Shown here in pieces: positions 1 through 11,323 of a stretch of DNA of 64,000 nucleotides. The stretch spans positions 76,995,975 through 77,059,974 of the forward strand of contig OY755246.1 in the NCBI GenBank assembly GCA_963576725.1, written 5' to 3'. The stretch's first letter is position 1; every line of letters starts with the position of its first letter. Under the pieces are notes generated by a model. That model was not told where the DNA came from, did not search any database, and saw only the letters and a program-made list of their open reading frames with translations. The position numbers were made by a program, and so were the translations under genes. Source of the DNA: Azorinus chamasolen. Its lineage: Eukaryota > Mollusca > Bivalvia > Cardiida > Solecurtidae.

Positions 1-7
1 ACGATGG

Positions 8-1102
8 ATGGAAATTATGGAACAGTTTAATTTCAAAATTGGGTGTCGCAAAGGCAGTAAACACTTAAACAGTGAAAGTTTAAGTAGAATACCCTGTGAT
101 CCAGATTGCAATTGCTATGATCAAACTGTAGATGAAGTGGTACCATTGTTCACTAGGAATATAACTGTTTCCCAGAAATATAATGGATATAAAAGTTCTC
201 ATGCTTTAATACCATTCAGTGAAAATAATGGATATAAAAGTTCTAATGCTTTAAAATCACTCAGTGAAAGATTTCTACAGTTAGTTTTGCTGCCAATAAC
301 AACAGTCATGAGTTTCATAAAGAATATCGCTACAGGACTATACTGGCCAGTGAGGTACATTGGGAATGTACAACGTCTAAGGGTGCAGGGATTGCACCTG
401 GATATGACACAGAATGACAAGGAAGTATCTCCGAAAGGGGTGAGAGAAGGGAGTAATTCGGCTGATAAGTCATTTCTAACGGGTGACTGTGACTTAATCG
501 TCTGTAGCCATTTGTTTAAAACTTCGCTTCTTGCAGATCATTCTTCAGAAAGTTTGTCTCGTCTGCAGCGAGAAGACCCAGGGGTGGGTTGCGTCATCAA
601 GTGGATGGAAAAAGGGAAAAGGCCATCCAGAGATGATATAGCCAGTGAGTCACCAACGGTGCGAAACCTTTGGTTGAGTTGGGATATTCTTTGTTTGAAA
701 AATGGTGGTCTGTTCAGAAATTATGTGTCAAAAGGGGATGTTAATGAGCAAATTGTCTTACCAACATTAATGAAGAAAGAAGCTTTGAAACCTTGTCATT
801 GTTCAAGACTCTCTGCACATTTAGGAAGAGACAAAACTTTGTTAAAGAAATGTCTTTACTGGTACCAAATGAAAACTGATGTACATGACTTTATCAATAA
901 TTGTATGGTGTGTTCTGCAAGGAAGCAACCTGTGAAACCTGGAAGACACGGTCTTACTGAATACTCTGTGTCTTGCCCATTGGATAGAGTTTGTACAGTT
1001 GGACCTTTACCAGTTAGTGAAAATGGAAATAGGGACACTCTAGGGGCAGTTAAAAAGAAGAAAATTAGGATATCTGATTTTATACCTGATAAGGTTTTAT
1101 AA
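8..1102 (+). pseudogene. Ty3/gypsy retrotransposon pol fragment (RNase H end + integrase zinc finger)
   Basis: A 364-codon open frame that looks like the middle of a Ty3/gypsy polyprotein. Near the start, RKGSKHLNSESLSRIPC matches the RNase H C-terminal motif (usually HRPG..H.NADALSR.PC). Residues ~262-305 carry an HHCC integrase zinc-binding module (H and H in CHCSRLSAHLG, then CMVC). The start of the integrase core follows (GPLPVSENGNR). The homology stops abruptly there, before any of the DDE residues, and the frame runs into lysine-rich sequence and a stop. A spacer of ~200 residues between RNase H and the zinc finger is unusually long and contains a small internal repeat (NGYKSS twice). 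The ATG is only the first in the window; the element probably extends upstream. It is a truncated, non-functional copy. Family placement is from motifs only. Confidence 0.8.
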
Positions 1103-1989
1103 AGAGTCTCAAGCTGCAGTTCCTGCACTTAGAAAAAAGTGCAGGACATAGAAAACAAACCATATTGTTTTGTTCAGGCAAAATAAATTTGTACACCTTC
1201 AGGGTTTAAGCACAAGATACCTATCTTTGATTAGGATGAAGTTCATTTATCAAAATCATGATTAATGCCCTTGGTTGGGGTTGAATTGACAATGTGGTGA
1301 AACATTAATTATTTTTTTTAGTCTTGGTCTACTCTGTTAGCAAAGGCATAGGAAGGCATGGAGTAAAGGGTTAATTAGTCTAATTAAAACAGACCCTGCA
1401 TTATTTTGATAACACTGTGAATTCCCATGAATTTCTCTTTGATAATTGTGGTGCTTCTCAGCATGAAGCTCATTTTCCGCACATGCAAACTCTCTTGGTT
1501 GTCAGTTAAAGATTAATAATTGGTCATGAGTCTAGTTTGCACATTGTTTAAGTGATTTTAATGACCGCAAAGGCTCTGGTAAGAGAACTTAATAGCCCAG
1601 CTGACCTGAGCTAACCCTTTATCCTCAGATAAACCAGCAATGGTATTCTGGTCAGTCAACATTCTGTCGCAGTACCCAGTCGCACCCTCATACAGGCATC
1701 TTGGTAGTCTTTGAACTTGTTTATATTCTGTCAGCATTCTGTCACAGTACCCAGATTGCCACAGTACCCAGACCACCCCCATGCATACGACAGTGGGCTA
1801 CTTCTCCCTTGTAATCATTTTCAGTCAGACTTTCATACTGAACAGACATATTAATTAGTTATTCTCTAATAAAATGCAAAAACTGTCAGACAGATTTTAA
1901 AACAAATCAGAAATTGAAACGGCAGTACTTGGGATATACCATATTTCTTTGGAAGCTTTTATTTGCTTTGGTTGTGAAACAAGAATTGT
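1103..1989. other. non-coding interval with MITE relic and short repeats
   Basis: I see no gene. It holds half of a family-B palindromic MITE (about 1326-1375, GTCTACTCTGTTAGCAAAGG followed by the usual GGGTTAA flank). A short repeated segment at 1660-1775 carries the phrase CAGTACCCAG three times. Confidence 0.5.
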
Positions 1990-3620
1990 GAATTCTGTGA
2001 AACTGGATTACTAGTGTTTGCTGGATTACTAGTGTTTCATAAATTTCAAAAGTTTCAAATATAAGTGGCATGTGATATGCATAGTAAAATTTAATGCTGG
2101 TGGATTAGAAAGTCATATATTCAACAGAATTCATCCGTGAATTCTACATAACTGGATTACTAGTGTTTCTTGGATTACTAGTGTTTCCTAATTGGAAAAG
2201 TAGTAAAGTCAAGCAGGCAAAGCCACATGCAAGACGCAACCACCACCAAAACACCGATAGACAGCATGACACACACACACACACACACAACCACACACCC
2301 AAACGCACACGCACACACGAAATGAACACAGAAAACACCAAAAGACACACAAGAAACAGGGACAAACGTTCCACAACATGAACAAACCACAAGCACAAAG
2401 CAAACAAAAGGAAGGGTGACAAAGAGAGTACCGCCTTGGCACGGTCAGCAGCAAAAACACCACTGGGGGTTTAAACCGGTTTACGGACGTCCTAACCTCA
2501 CACTTCTCTCAAAGTCACCCTAGCTTTACAAATATTGTAAATAAAGGTATCCTAAGTTTTATCAGTTTTAAATATATAGAAATAAAATTTAATGCTGGTG
2601 GATTAGAAAGTCATATATTCAACAGAATTCATCCGTGAATTCTACATAACTGGATTACTAGTGTTTCTTGGATTACTAGTGTTTCCTAAGTTTTATCAGT
2701 TTTAAATATATAGAAATAAAATTTAATGCTGGTGGATTAGAAAGTCATATATTCAACAGAATTCATTCGTGAATTCTACATAACTGGATTACTAGTGTTT
2801 CTTGGATTACTAGTGTTTCCTAAGTTTTATCAGTTTTAAATATATAGAAATAAAATTTAATGCTGGTGGATTAGAAAGTCATATGTTCAACAGAATTCAT
2901 CCGTGAATTCTACATAACTGGATTACTAGTGTTTCTTGGATTACTAGTGTTTCCTAAGTTTTATCAGTTTTAAATATATAGAAATAAAATTTAATGCTGG
3001 TGGATTAGAAAGTCATATGTTCAACAGAATTCATCCGTGAATTCTACATAACTGGATTACTAGTGTTTCTTGGATTACTAGTGTTTCCTAAGTTTTATCA
3101 GTTTTAAATATATAGAAATAAAATTTAATGCTGGTGGATTAGAAAGTCATATATTCAACAGAAATCATTGCTGATGGATTACAAGTGAATAAAGTCATAT
3201 ATTCAACAGAAATCATTGCTGATGGATTACAAGTGAATAAAGTCATATATTCAACAGAAATCATTGCTGATGGATTACAAGTGAATAAATATTCAACAGA
3301 ATTCAACTGTGAATTCTACATAACTGGATTACTAGTGTTTCTTGGATTACTAGTGTTTCCTAAGTTTTATCAGTTTTAAATATATAGAAATAAAATTTAA
3401 AAGTCATATATTCAACAGAATGAATTGCTGATGGATTACAAGTGATATCAAATTGAGTTGTTCAGCAGATTTATGCAGAAATAGAAGCTCCGATGCTGGT
3501 GGATATAAGAAATATCTGAATTAATTCTAAATTACTGGATTACTAGTGTTTCCCGGATTACTAGTGTTTCCCGGATTACTAGTGTTTCCTAAATTTCGAA
3601 TACGAATGGCACATAATAAT
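1990..3620. repeat. 134-bp satellite array with internal 17-bp and 48-bp sub-repeats
   Basis: The phrase TGGATTACTAGTGTTTC occurs as tandem pairs throughout. From about 2550 to 3180 the array has a regular 134-bp period: GCTGGTGGATTAG recurs at about 2594, 2728, 2862, 2996 and 3130. At 3148-3290 it passes into three 48-bp repeats (AGTCATATATTCAACAG... ). The same 17-bp word opens each 1378-bp unit further right, so the two arrays are related. A SINE-like element interrupts it at 2192-2549. Confidence 0.85.
2192..2549 (-). mobile_element. SINE-like interspersed repeat inserted in the satellite
   Basis: The insertion is bounded by a direct repeat TCCTAA (2186-2191 and 2550-2555), and the uninterrupted satellite has a single TCCTAA at that point. 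It contains a CA microsatellite (2269-2289) and a conserved block near ACCGCCTTGGCACGGTCAGC. On the minus strand it has a B-box-like word (CCGGTTTAAACCC), matching the better-conserved copy at 29742-30050. I infer a tRNA-derived retroposon read on the minus strand; the exact family is not identified. Confidence 0.6.
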
Positions 3621-4172
3621 TCTGAAGAAATAAAGGTTAATTCTGATGGATTACAAGTGCTATTTAATTTTTAGTGAAGTTAAATTTCAAATAAATGGCC
3701 TATCTATAGAATAGGTAATGGGTGTCAGATAAATGAGTGTAAAGTGTGTATTCATACCTGGATTATTTCATTCATCATGGGATTATTTCAGTGTCTTTAT
3801 CAACAAAGTTTCATTATTTTGTTGTCATTTGTTAAAATTTAATAATCTTTGACATAAAATGCTTTATTAGCTTCTAGTTTTTACTGTTTAACTGGGCAAA
3901 AGAAACAATGAACTGTGAAGCCACTAATTACACATTTGCCAGTTAATTTACTGCTTAATAAGAACTTTAATACAAGAATCAAAAACTTTATCATGATAAT
4001 GTTAGTACATTCATGGACATTTATGTACTCAAAACGGGCTGAGGATAAGCCCACCAGTAACTACTGGTTTAGGACACTGGAAGATAACAAATAAGTGTTA
4101 TAAGACTGATCAGCTTTCGTAACATATATCCTTTATAAGTTGCATAAATACTTAAACTGCTCTGATCTAATA

Positions 4173-4200
4173 TTTCGACCACTAAGGGCCTTTGTCAAAG
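4173..4200 (-). other. degenerate hammerhead-ribozyme core in PLE tail
   Basis: On the minus strand the segment reads TTTGACAAAGGCC, a 6-base loop, then GGTCGAAA. Canonical PLEs carry type I hammerheads with CUGANGA, a GGCC-type stem II and GAAA. Stem II (GGCC/GGTC) and GAAA are kept. CUGANGA has changed at two invariant positions (C to U, G to A), so I infer it is inactive. Confidence 0.45.
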
Positions 4201-4366
4201 ATTATCATGTCAAAATACACGTCACATTTTTGTTACATGCATTCAGCCATAAAATCAAAGAGAATAATGTTGATCCAGCGTCGTCATGGTGACATTGGGT
4301 TGTTTTTTAAAATGTCATGACGTCATCAAAATGACGTCATCAAATGACGTCATGGGTGCAACGATG

Positions 4367-5554
4367 TCATGCATGCATTAGCGCATTATCCTCTTTGATG
4401 TTACAGCCAAATGGTCTGTAGGTTCTCAGCCTCCATATCCAATCAGTTTCATGGATCTGTCTTTCAGTTCTACATGCATGGAACATCCGTTTCAAAACTA
4501 CAAATCTCACATCATCACTGCTATGACCACCGATTCCAAAATGTCTATTTATTGGCTTCTCTCTCTCATGCCTCACATCACTCAAATGTTCTTTCATTCT
4601 CTCCCGAATTTCTCTCTCAGTTTCACCAACATACACCATTATATCGCATTTACTGCATTTAATTGCATATACTACATTTCTTTCTCTACAGTTAATATTA
4701 GTTGACACATTGTAAACTGATTGCCTATTTGTGTCACTTATACTTGACATTTCAAGAATACTGCAAGTAGCACAACCCTGAGAACAGACTGTATTGCTTG
4801 GTCTAACAATCCTGTTAGTTTTTGAATGCACCAGTGTGTCACATAGATTTTTATCACGCCTGAATGCTACGATTGGCAGTTGTTGGAATACTTCTTTAAG
4901 CCGGTCTGATTGATGCAAAACTTTTGAATGTTTGTTTACAATGTAATGTATATTCGGTAGCAGATTTGAATACGTCAAAACTAAAGGGACCCTATTCATT
5001 TTCCTGTTAGATCTAACTGTTTGTTTCTTTACTAATGTGGCAGATCTGTCAAGTTTATCCACCCTTACCAACTGATTTTCTATCATCCTACCACTATATC
5101 CTCTCTTCCTTAACTGACCCTTGAGTTTATTTCTTTCTCTAATATAGTCCGATTCTCTTTCACATATACGCTTAATTCTTAGTCCCAAACCATATGCTAT
5201 GCTCCTTTTTGTACTAGGAGGATGGCAGGAAGAATTATTAAGGTACAGCTGTTTGTCTGTTGGTTTTACATAAAGATCTGTGTATATATGACCATTGTCT
5301 ATTTTAACTAGAGTATCCAGAAATTCTATCTGATCCAAACCATATCTAAGCTCTATACTAATATTCGGGTGAATACTGTTTGCATGTTTCGCAAAATCTT
5401 CCAGTTCTTGAACTGTACCATCCCAGATCCCGAAACCATCATCAATGAATCTCTTGTAAAACATTGGCACTTTTTTGTGTGACATCAATTCTTCATCCCA
5501 TTTCCTCATATATGAACAAGCAAAATTCTTTCCTAATTTTGAACCAATTGCCAC
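4367..5554 (-). CDS. Penelope-like RT C-terminal part plus GIY-YIG endonuclease
   Basis: A 395-codon frame encoding the second half of a canonical PLE polyprotein. Upstream of the nominal start, the frame stays homologous for about 14 more codons (IQKDGVAIGSKLG spans the junction) until a stop at the insertion edge. RT palm and thumb: RFIDDGFGIW holds the catalytic aspartate pair. The endonuclease is C-terminal: KCSKC, then VYVGETEREIRERMKEH (the YIG half of GIY-YIG) and NRHFGIGGHS, together giving the CCHH pattern typical of PLE endonucleases. The N-terminal RT motifs, including the first catalytic aspartate, are absent, so the product cannot be active. The C-terminal endonuclease separates it from the N-terminal type at 30430-33160. 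No internal stop is present, so it is a fairly young copy. Confidence 0.9.
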   Translation of the reverse strand: MAIGSKLGKNFACSYMRKWDEELMSHKKVPMFYKRFIDDGFGIWDGTVQELEDFAKHANSIHPNISIELRYGLDQIEFLDTLVKIDNGHIYTDLYVKPTDKQLYLNNSSCHPPSTKRSIAYGLGLRIKRICERESDYIRERNKLKGQLRKRGYSGRMIENQLVRVDKLDRSATLVKKQTVRSNRKMNRVPLVLTYSNLLPNIHYIVNKHSKVLHQSDRLKEVFQQLPIVAFRRDKNLCDTLVHSKTNRIVRPSNTVCSQGCATCSILEMSSISDTNRQSVYNVSTNINCRERNVVYAIKCSKCDIMVYVGETEREIRERMKEHLSDVRHEREKPINRHFGIGGHSSDDVRFVVLKRMFHACRTERQIHETDWIWRLRTYRPFGCNIKEDNALMHA

Positions 5555-8500
5555 CCCATCTTTTTGTATGAAAGTGCTATCTCCAAAAGAAAATGTTTAT
5601 ATACATGTGAAAGTCATCTGTAGTGATCAGCTTTATTAGCCAATTTTGTTTGTTTATGGATGCTTACTGTTATGTATGAAGTGTAATACATCTGATGGAA
5701 GGACATTAGTTGTATTATGCTTATTTTAATGTTGTGTCAAATTATGATAGCTGGGCTCTCTCTGTATGCTTTGTTAAAATTTGTTCATGAATTGATTTTG
5801 TCATTTATAAAGAAGAAATCACATTTTCAGTGTAAAACAATAACATTTAAGCATCAACAGAGAAACCTTCACAGCTGTTTCAAAGAAATTGCAAATAGCG
5901 AGGGCCTTACTCTTGTATCTTTGACGTGTAGTTAGAATATTAATGTTCAATAGATTAATATTTTTGGAATATTTTCTAAATTTAAGTACGTAGTCTCTAG
6001 TAAACTTTGTTTGAGAATTAGACATTATGAAAGTATGATTGTTTATAATTTTGTAGCCAGGAGGCTCCAAGCTGAGCAGGGGGTAGTGTTGCAAATTTAT
6101 AAGTGGAAACATGGTATTTAATTCTGTTGGTTAGTAATGCAATGTACTGTTATTACTATGTACCGTCATTGACGGTGCCTACCGTCATTGACGGTGCGTA
6201 CCGGCACTGACGGTTCCTCAACCTTGTGACCTACGGTTAGTTCAGTGAACCCACCGTCACTGTCGGTCCCTTAACCTTGTGACCTACGGTTAGTTCAGTG
6301 AACCCACCGTCACTGTCGGTTCCTTAACCCTGTGACCAGATACGGTTAGTTCATGAATTAATTCTAAATTACTGGATTACTAGTGTTTCCCGGATTACTA
6401 CCCGGATTACTAGTGTTTCCTAAATTTCGAATACGAATGGCACATAATAATTCTGAAGAAATAAAGGTTAATTCTGATGGATTACAAGTGCTATTTAATT
6501 TTTAGTGAAGTTAAATTTCAAATAAATGGCCTATCTATAGAATAGGTAATGGGTGTCAGATAAATGAGTATAAAGTGTGTATTCATACCTGGATTATTTC
6601 ATTCATCATGGGATTATTTCAGTGTCTTTATCAACAAAGTTTCATTATTTTGTTGTCATTTGTTAAAATTTAATAATCTTTGACATAAAATGCTTTATTA
6701 GCTTCTAGTTTTTACTGTTTAACTGGGCAAAAGAAACAATGAACTGTGAAGCCACTAATTACACATTTGCCAGTTAATTTACTGCTTAATAAGAACTTTA
6801 ATACAAGAATCAAAAACTTTATCATGATAATGTTAGTACATTCATGGACATTTATGTACTCAAAACGGGCTGAGGATAAGCCCACCAGTAACTACTGGTT
6901 TAGGACACTGGAAGATAACAAATAAGTGTTATAAGACTGATCAGCTTTCGTAACATATATCCTTTATAAGTTGTTTATATACATGTGAAAGTCATCTGTA
7001 GTGATCAGCTTTATTAGCCAATTTTGTTTGTTTATGCATGCTTACTGTTATGTTTGAAGTGTAATACATCTGATGGAAGGACATTAGTTGTATTATGCTT
7101 ATTTTAATGTTGTGTCAAATTATGATAGCTGGGCTCTCTCTGTATGCTTTGTTAAAATTTGTTCATGAATTGATTTTGTCATTTATAAAGAAGAAATCAC
7201 ATTTTCAGTGTAAAACAATAACATTTAAGCATCAACAGAGAAACCTTCACAGCTGTTTCAAAGAAATTGCAAATAGCGAGGGCCTTACTCTTGTATCTTT
7301 GACGTGTAGTTAGAATATTAATGTTCAATAGATTAATAATTTTGGAATATTTTCTAAATTTAAGTACGTAGTCTCTAGTAAACTTTGTTTGAGAATTAGA
7401 CATTATGAAAGTATGATTGTTTATAATTTTGTAGCCAGGAGGCTCCAAGCTGAGCAGGGGGTAGTGTTGCAAATTTATAAGTGGAAACATGGTATTTAAT
7501 TCTGTTGGTTAGTAATGCAATGTACTGTTATTACTATGTACCGTCATTGACGGTGCCTACCGTCATTGACGGTGCGTACCGGCACTGACGGTTCCTCAAC
7601 CTTGTGACCTACGGTTAGTTCAGTGAACCCACCGTCACTGTCGGTCCCTTAACCTTGTGACCTACGGTTAGTTCAGTGAACCCACCGTCACTGTCGGTTC
7701 CTTAACCCTGTGACCAGATACGGTTAGTTCATGAATTAATTCTAAATTACTGGATTACTAGTGTTTCCCGGATTACTACCCGGATTACTAGTGTTTCCTA
7801 AATTTCGAATACGAATGGCACATAATAATTCTGAAGAAATAAAGGTTAATTCTGATGGATTACAAGTGCTATTTAATTTTTAGTGAAGTTAAATTTCAAA
7901 TAAATGGCCTATCTATAGAATAGGTAATGGGTGTCAGATAAATGAGTGTAAAGTGTGTATTCATACCTGGATTATTTCATTCATCATGGGATTATTTCAG
8001 TGTCTTTATCAACAAAGTTTCATTATTTTGTTGTCATTTGTTAAAATTTAATAATCTTTGACATAAAATGCTTTATTAGCTTCTAGTTTTTACTGTTTAA
8101 CTGGGCAAAAGAAACAATGAACTGTGAAGCCACTAATTACACATTTGCCAGTTAATTTACTGCTTAATAAGAACTTTAATACAAGAATCAAAAACTTTAT
8201 CATGATAATGTTAGTACATTCATGGACATTTATGTACTCAAAACGGGCTGAGGATAAGCCCACCAGTAACTACTGGTTTAGGACACTGGAAGATAACAAA
8301 TAAGTGTTATAAGACTGATCAGCTTTCGTAACATATATCCTTTATAAGTTGTTTATATACATGTGAAAGTCATCTGTAGTGATCAGCTTTATTAGCCAAT
8401 TTTGTTTGTTTATGCATGCTTACTGTTATGTTTGAAGTGTAATACATCTGATGGAAGGACATTAGTTGTATTATGCTTATTTTAATGTTGTGTCAAATTA

Positions 8501-9109
8501 TGATAGCTGGGCTCTCTCTGTATGCTTTGTTAAAATTTGTTCATGAATTGATTTTGTCATTTATAAAGAAGAAATCACATTTTCAGTGTAAAACAATAAC
8601 ATTTAAGCATCAACAGAGAAACCTTCACAGCTGTTTCAAAGAAATTGCAAATAGCGAGGGCCTTACTCTTGTATCTTTGACGTGTAGTTAGAATATTAAT
8701 GTTCAATAGATTAATAATTTTGGAATATTTTCTAAATTTAAGTACGTAGTCTCTAGTAAACTTTGTTTGAGAATTAGACATTATGAAAGTATGATTGTTT
8801 ATAATTTTGTAGCCAGGAGGCTCCAAGCTGAGCAGGGGGTAGTGTTGCAAATTTATAAGTGGAAACATGGTATTTAATTCTGTTGGTTAGTAATGCAATG
8901 TACTGTTATTACTATGTACCGTCATTGACGGTGCCTACCGTCATTGACGGTGCGTACCGGCACTGACGGTTCCTCAACCTTGTGACCTACGGTTAGTTCA
9001 GTGAACCCACCGTCACTGTCGGTCCCTTAACCTTGTGACCTACGGTTAGTTCAGTGAACCCACCGTCACTGTCGGTTCCTTAACCCTGTGACCAGATACG
9101 GTTAGTTCA

Positions 9110-9470
9110 ATGACCCTACAGACACTGTCGGTTCTTTGACCTTGGTTCGGTCAGTTGACATTGACGGTGCCTACCGTCAATGACGGTAGACTAGAAACCT
9201 ATATAAAGGGTGGGAATAGGGGGAACTAGATCTTCTTGGGCTTCTTGAAATCTTAGAGCTTAGAACTTGTATTAGCTCCAGTATATCCTATTGAAAGTAT
9301 TCTTAAGTATTCTTGGATTTATGCTCAGAGTTATTCTCTTTGGATTTTACTGAAAGTTATTCTCTTTGGATTTTATTGAATACATGTGAATGAATGTGAA
9401 TAAAACAGTAGTAGAAGAAATCAGCTTTAGTTCTACTGAATTCCTTGTTCTAAGTACATTTGTATTCAAT
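9110..9470 (+). promoter_or_regulatory. LTR-like promoter segment of a retroelement
   Basis: After the last palindrome cluster (CATTGACGGTGCCTACCGTC and similar, 9160-9190) there is a TATA box, a G-rich start region, repeated TTCTTGG/TTATTCTCTTTGGATTTTA phrases and an AATAAA (9400). Next comes TGGTGGCAGCGGAAG (9472), which resembles the primer-binding site that follows a gypsy 5' LTR. No matching second LTR is visible in the window, so the assignment is an inference. Confidence 0.45.
9199..9212 (+). promoter_or_regulatory. TATA box
   Basis: CTATATAAAGGGTGGG immediately downstream of the palindrome cluster. It is a textbook TATA element placed to start transcription near 9230. Confidence 0.55.
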
Positions 9471-9765
9471 TGGTGGCAGCGGAAGAGTGAAATAGAAATT
9501 AATAAATTACCCAACTATATTTTCTCTGTGTGGACAGGGAAAATTATTACACTGGTGGCAGCTCAAGAATTATATAATAACCAAGTATATTTTGTCCTCG
9601 GATAAAAATATTACACTGGTGAACAGCGGTGGGATTATATATTATAAACTACATATATATATTTTATCACGGATAAAATTATTACACTGGTGGCAGCTCA
9701 AGAATTATATAATAACCAAGTATATTTTGTCCTCGGATAAAAATATTACAATAGATAAAACAAAA
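9471..9765 (+). repeat. PBS-like repeats downstream of the LTR-like segment
   Basis: TGGTGGCAGC occurs at 9472, 9553 and 9689, and a variant TGGTGAACAGCGGTGGGA at 9619. The last two exact copies lie in a 136-bp direct repeat (ACACTGGTGGCAGCTCAAG...). The words look like gypsy primer-binding and leader sequences that have been tandemly duplicated. Confidence 0.4.
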
Positions 9766-10548
9766 TCATCATTTTCTGTAAGTTTATATGTCCGTAAATC
9801 AATGGAAAAATACACATACATGTACTGTGACTCTATTGTGCCAGCCCACTCATGTCACCAAAACTCAAACAATAAACAATATACCCAATATGCAAAATAT
9901 GCGAAGGAGCGCCGTAATGTCAGATCAATTGGCACTGAATGAGACACAGGATGCTGCCCCGAGCCGCAATCCCGGTGGTTTGAAAGAGATAAGGGGCTGT
10001 CCCTACTATCAAGATCCCCCACCCGTAAGAAAAAACAACAACAAAAAAATGTTTAGCTTAGTATACTAATGTACACAGTGCACTCAATGGTCAAATGCCC
10101 TATATGTAAAAGTCAGTCAATCGCGACTGCTGCAGTATACAGTGATACCTGTCTAATGGCACCACTTAATAAAACCCGTGGGTAATTTTGAAAGAACGCA
10201 GTGCTTACTGTAGGACGACAGTAATGCCAAATGCTCCGGTGGGAGCTTTCTGCAGAACCGTCATCCTGCATTAAGCTATCATCTGCCTTTAAGACCCGAT
10301 CAATACTTCGTTTCGATGGTCTCACTGGAGAGACTGTACTGTATGGATCAAAAGTGTTTAACACAGTGTTCAGACAACGCTTACAATGATAGAGATCATG
10401 TAGAAATAGGTCAATGGCTCATTAGTGGGCGCCAGACTATTTCTTTTAAATACGTGAAAAGACATTGTAGCTGCCTCTGAAAAACGTACTTGGTTCAATT
10501 AGACCTTTCTGTCTCCCGTCCTTTCCTCGCACTCCCTTCTCCCCATTC
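9766..10548. other. non-coding interval with a decayed family-A MITE
   Basis: No gene seen. From about 10143 to 10346 there is a diverged copy of the family-A palindrome (GGGAGCTTTCTGCAGAA, CCTGCATTAAGC, ending in ACTGTACTGTA). The rest is unremarkable. Confidence 0.45.
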
Positions 10549-10613
<65 letters not shown>

Positions 10614-10800
10614 GTGCCCCCGTTTGTATGCATGTCTGTCTGCATGCCCCTCTGTTTGTGTTTGCCTGTCTTTCTTTCTGTCTGTTTGTCTGTCATATCA
10701 GTCAGTCAATCTGTGTCTCTCTGTCAACTACATCACATCTCATTCTCTTTCTATCTACTTCTTATTACCTCTCTATATCTAGCTATCTATAATTGAAGTA
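10549..10800. repeat. CT/CTTT microsatellite and pyrimidine-rich tail
   Basis: A (TC)n/(TTTC)n run at 10549-10611 is followed by TCTG- and TCTA-rich sequence. The open frame through it is a low-complexity artefact. Confidence 0.85.
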
Positions 10801-10918
10801 TCTGAAAAAGAGCTAACGCGGTTTTTACCAGGGGTGTACTGCTCCAAAACTTGATGTCTGCTTAAATTATTATCCACTGCAATGTTTGCTTATTTTGAGA
10901 AATTATTGAACACGTGTC

Positions 10919-10981
10919 AAACAGTTTGGATCCTGATGAGACGTCTAGTTACTCGGCGTCTCATCAGGTTCCAAGCTGTTT
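10919..10981. repeat. family-D palindromic MITE
   Basis: AAACAGTTTGGATCCTGATG and its near-perfect reverse complement flank the loop CTAGTTACTCGG. Other copies of the same hairpin lie at 20081, 22046, 41469, 41646, 42321, 52982 and 61567. Confidence 0.75.
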
Positions 10982-11323
10982 TACAAATTCGAACCCGGTC
11001 GCGGATACCGAGATTATGCGTAAATAAATTTATAATCTTCGTTGAAAGTAATTGATAGGAATCAAAATCCAGCTACAAACTAGTATCCTACGAAGAAAAA
11101 AATATTAGATCTACCACGAAATATCTTATTTATATCTGTTATCTTCGTCGCTAATCGGGTGAGTCAGGACGCGCCAACCGCTTGTTTGCTTACCTATGTG
11201 TATTTGTTTATATCAATATCTGTCTACATCACTTTAACCATGTTCATGTTGAAGAAATACAATTTTCACTGAGTTACGATATTCGATCAAACTCTTTAGA
11301 AGCTGTTGACCGGGTGACAACCA

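Larger units (their letters stand above)
4143..5595 (-). mobile_element. 5'-truncated Penelope-like element nested in satellite unit 1
   Basis: Comparison with the other two units shows 1453 extra bases between TTATAAGTTG (ends 4142) and TTTATATACATG (from 5596). The extra DNA is a PLE on the minus strand: part of the RT, the GIY-YIG endonuclease, then a 3' tail of about 220 bp. There is at most a 2-bp TG duplication at the junction. The tail sequence reappears as an inverted repeat at 48704-48951. Confidence 0.85.
3525..9105 (+). repeat. three direct tandem copies of a 1378-bp unit
   Basis: Units start near 3525, 6353 and 7731 at GAATTAATTCTAAATTACTGG. The second and third are spaced exactly 1378 bp and are nearly identical. 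The first differs by a 6-bp indel and by a 1453-bp PLE insertion. Each unit carries the same spurious 72- and 97-codon frames, which I do not treat as genes. Each ends in a cluster of ACCGTCATTGACGGT-like palindromes and CGGTTAGTTCA repeats. The third unit runs directly into the TATA-containing promoter-like segment at 9110-9470, so the array may be tandemly amplified upstream (U3-like) DNA of a retroelement. Confidence 0.85.

Noticed and set aside
2144..2463. Open frames rich in Thr/His or Cys/Val
   Set aside because: Produced by the CA microsatellite inside the SINE-like element.
4173..4200. Active hammerhead ribozyme
   Set aside because: Two invariant core bases are changed; kept only as a degenerate motif.
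5717..8868. Identical 72- and 97-codon frames, three copies each
   Set aside because: They repeat only because the 1378-bp satellite unit repeats; no homology, and nothing distinguishes them from chance frames.
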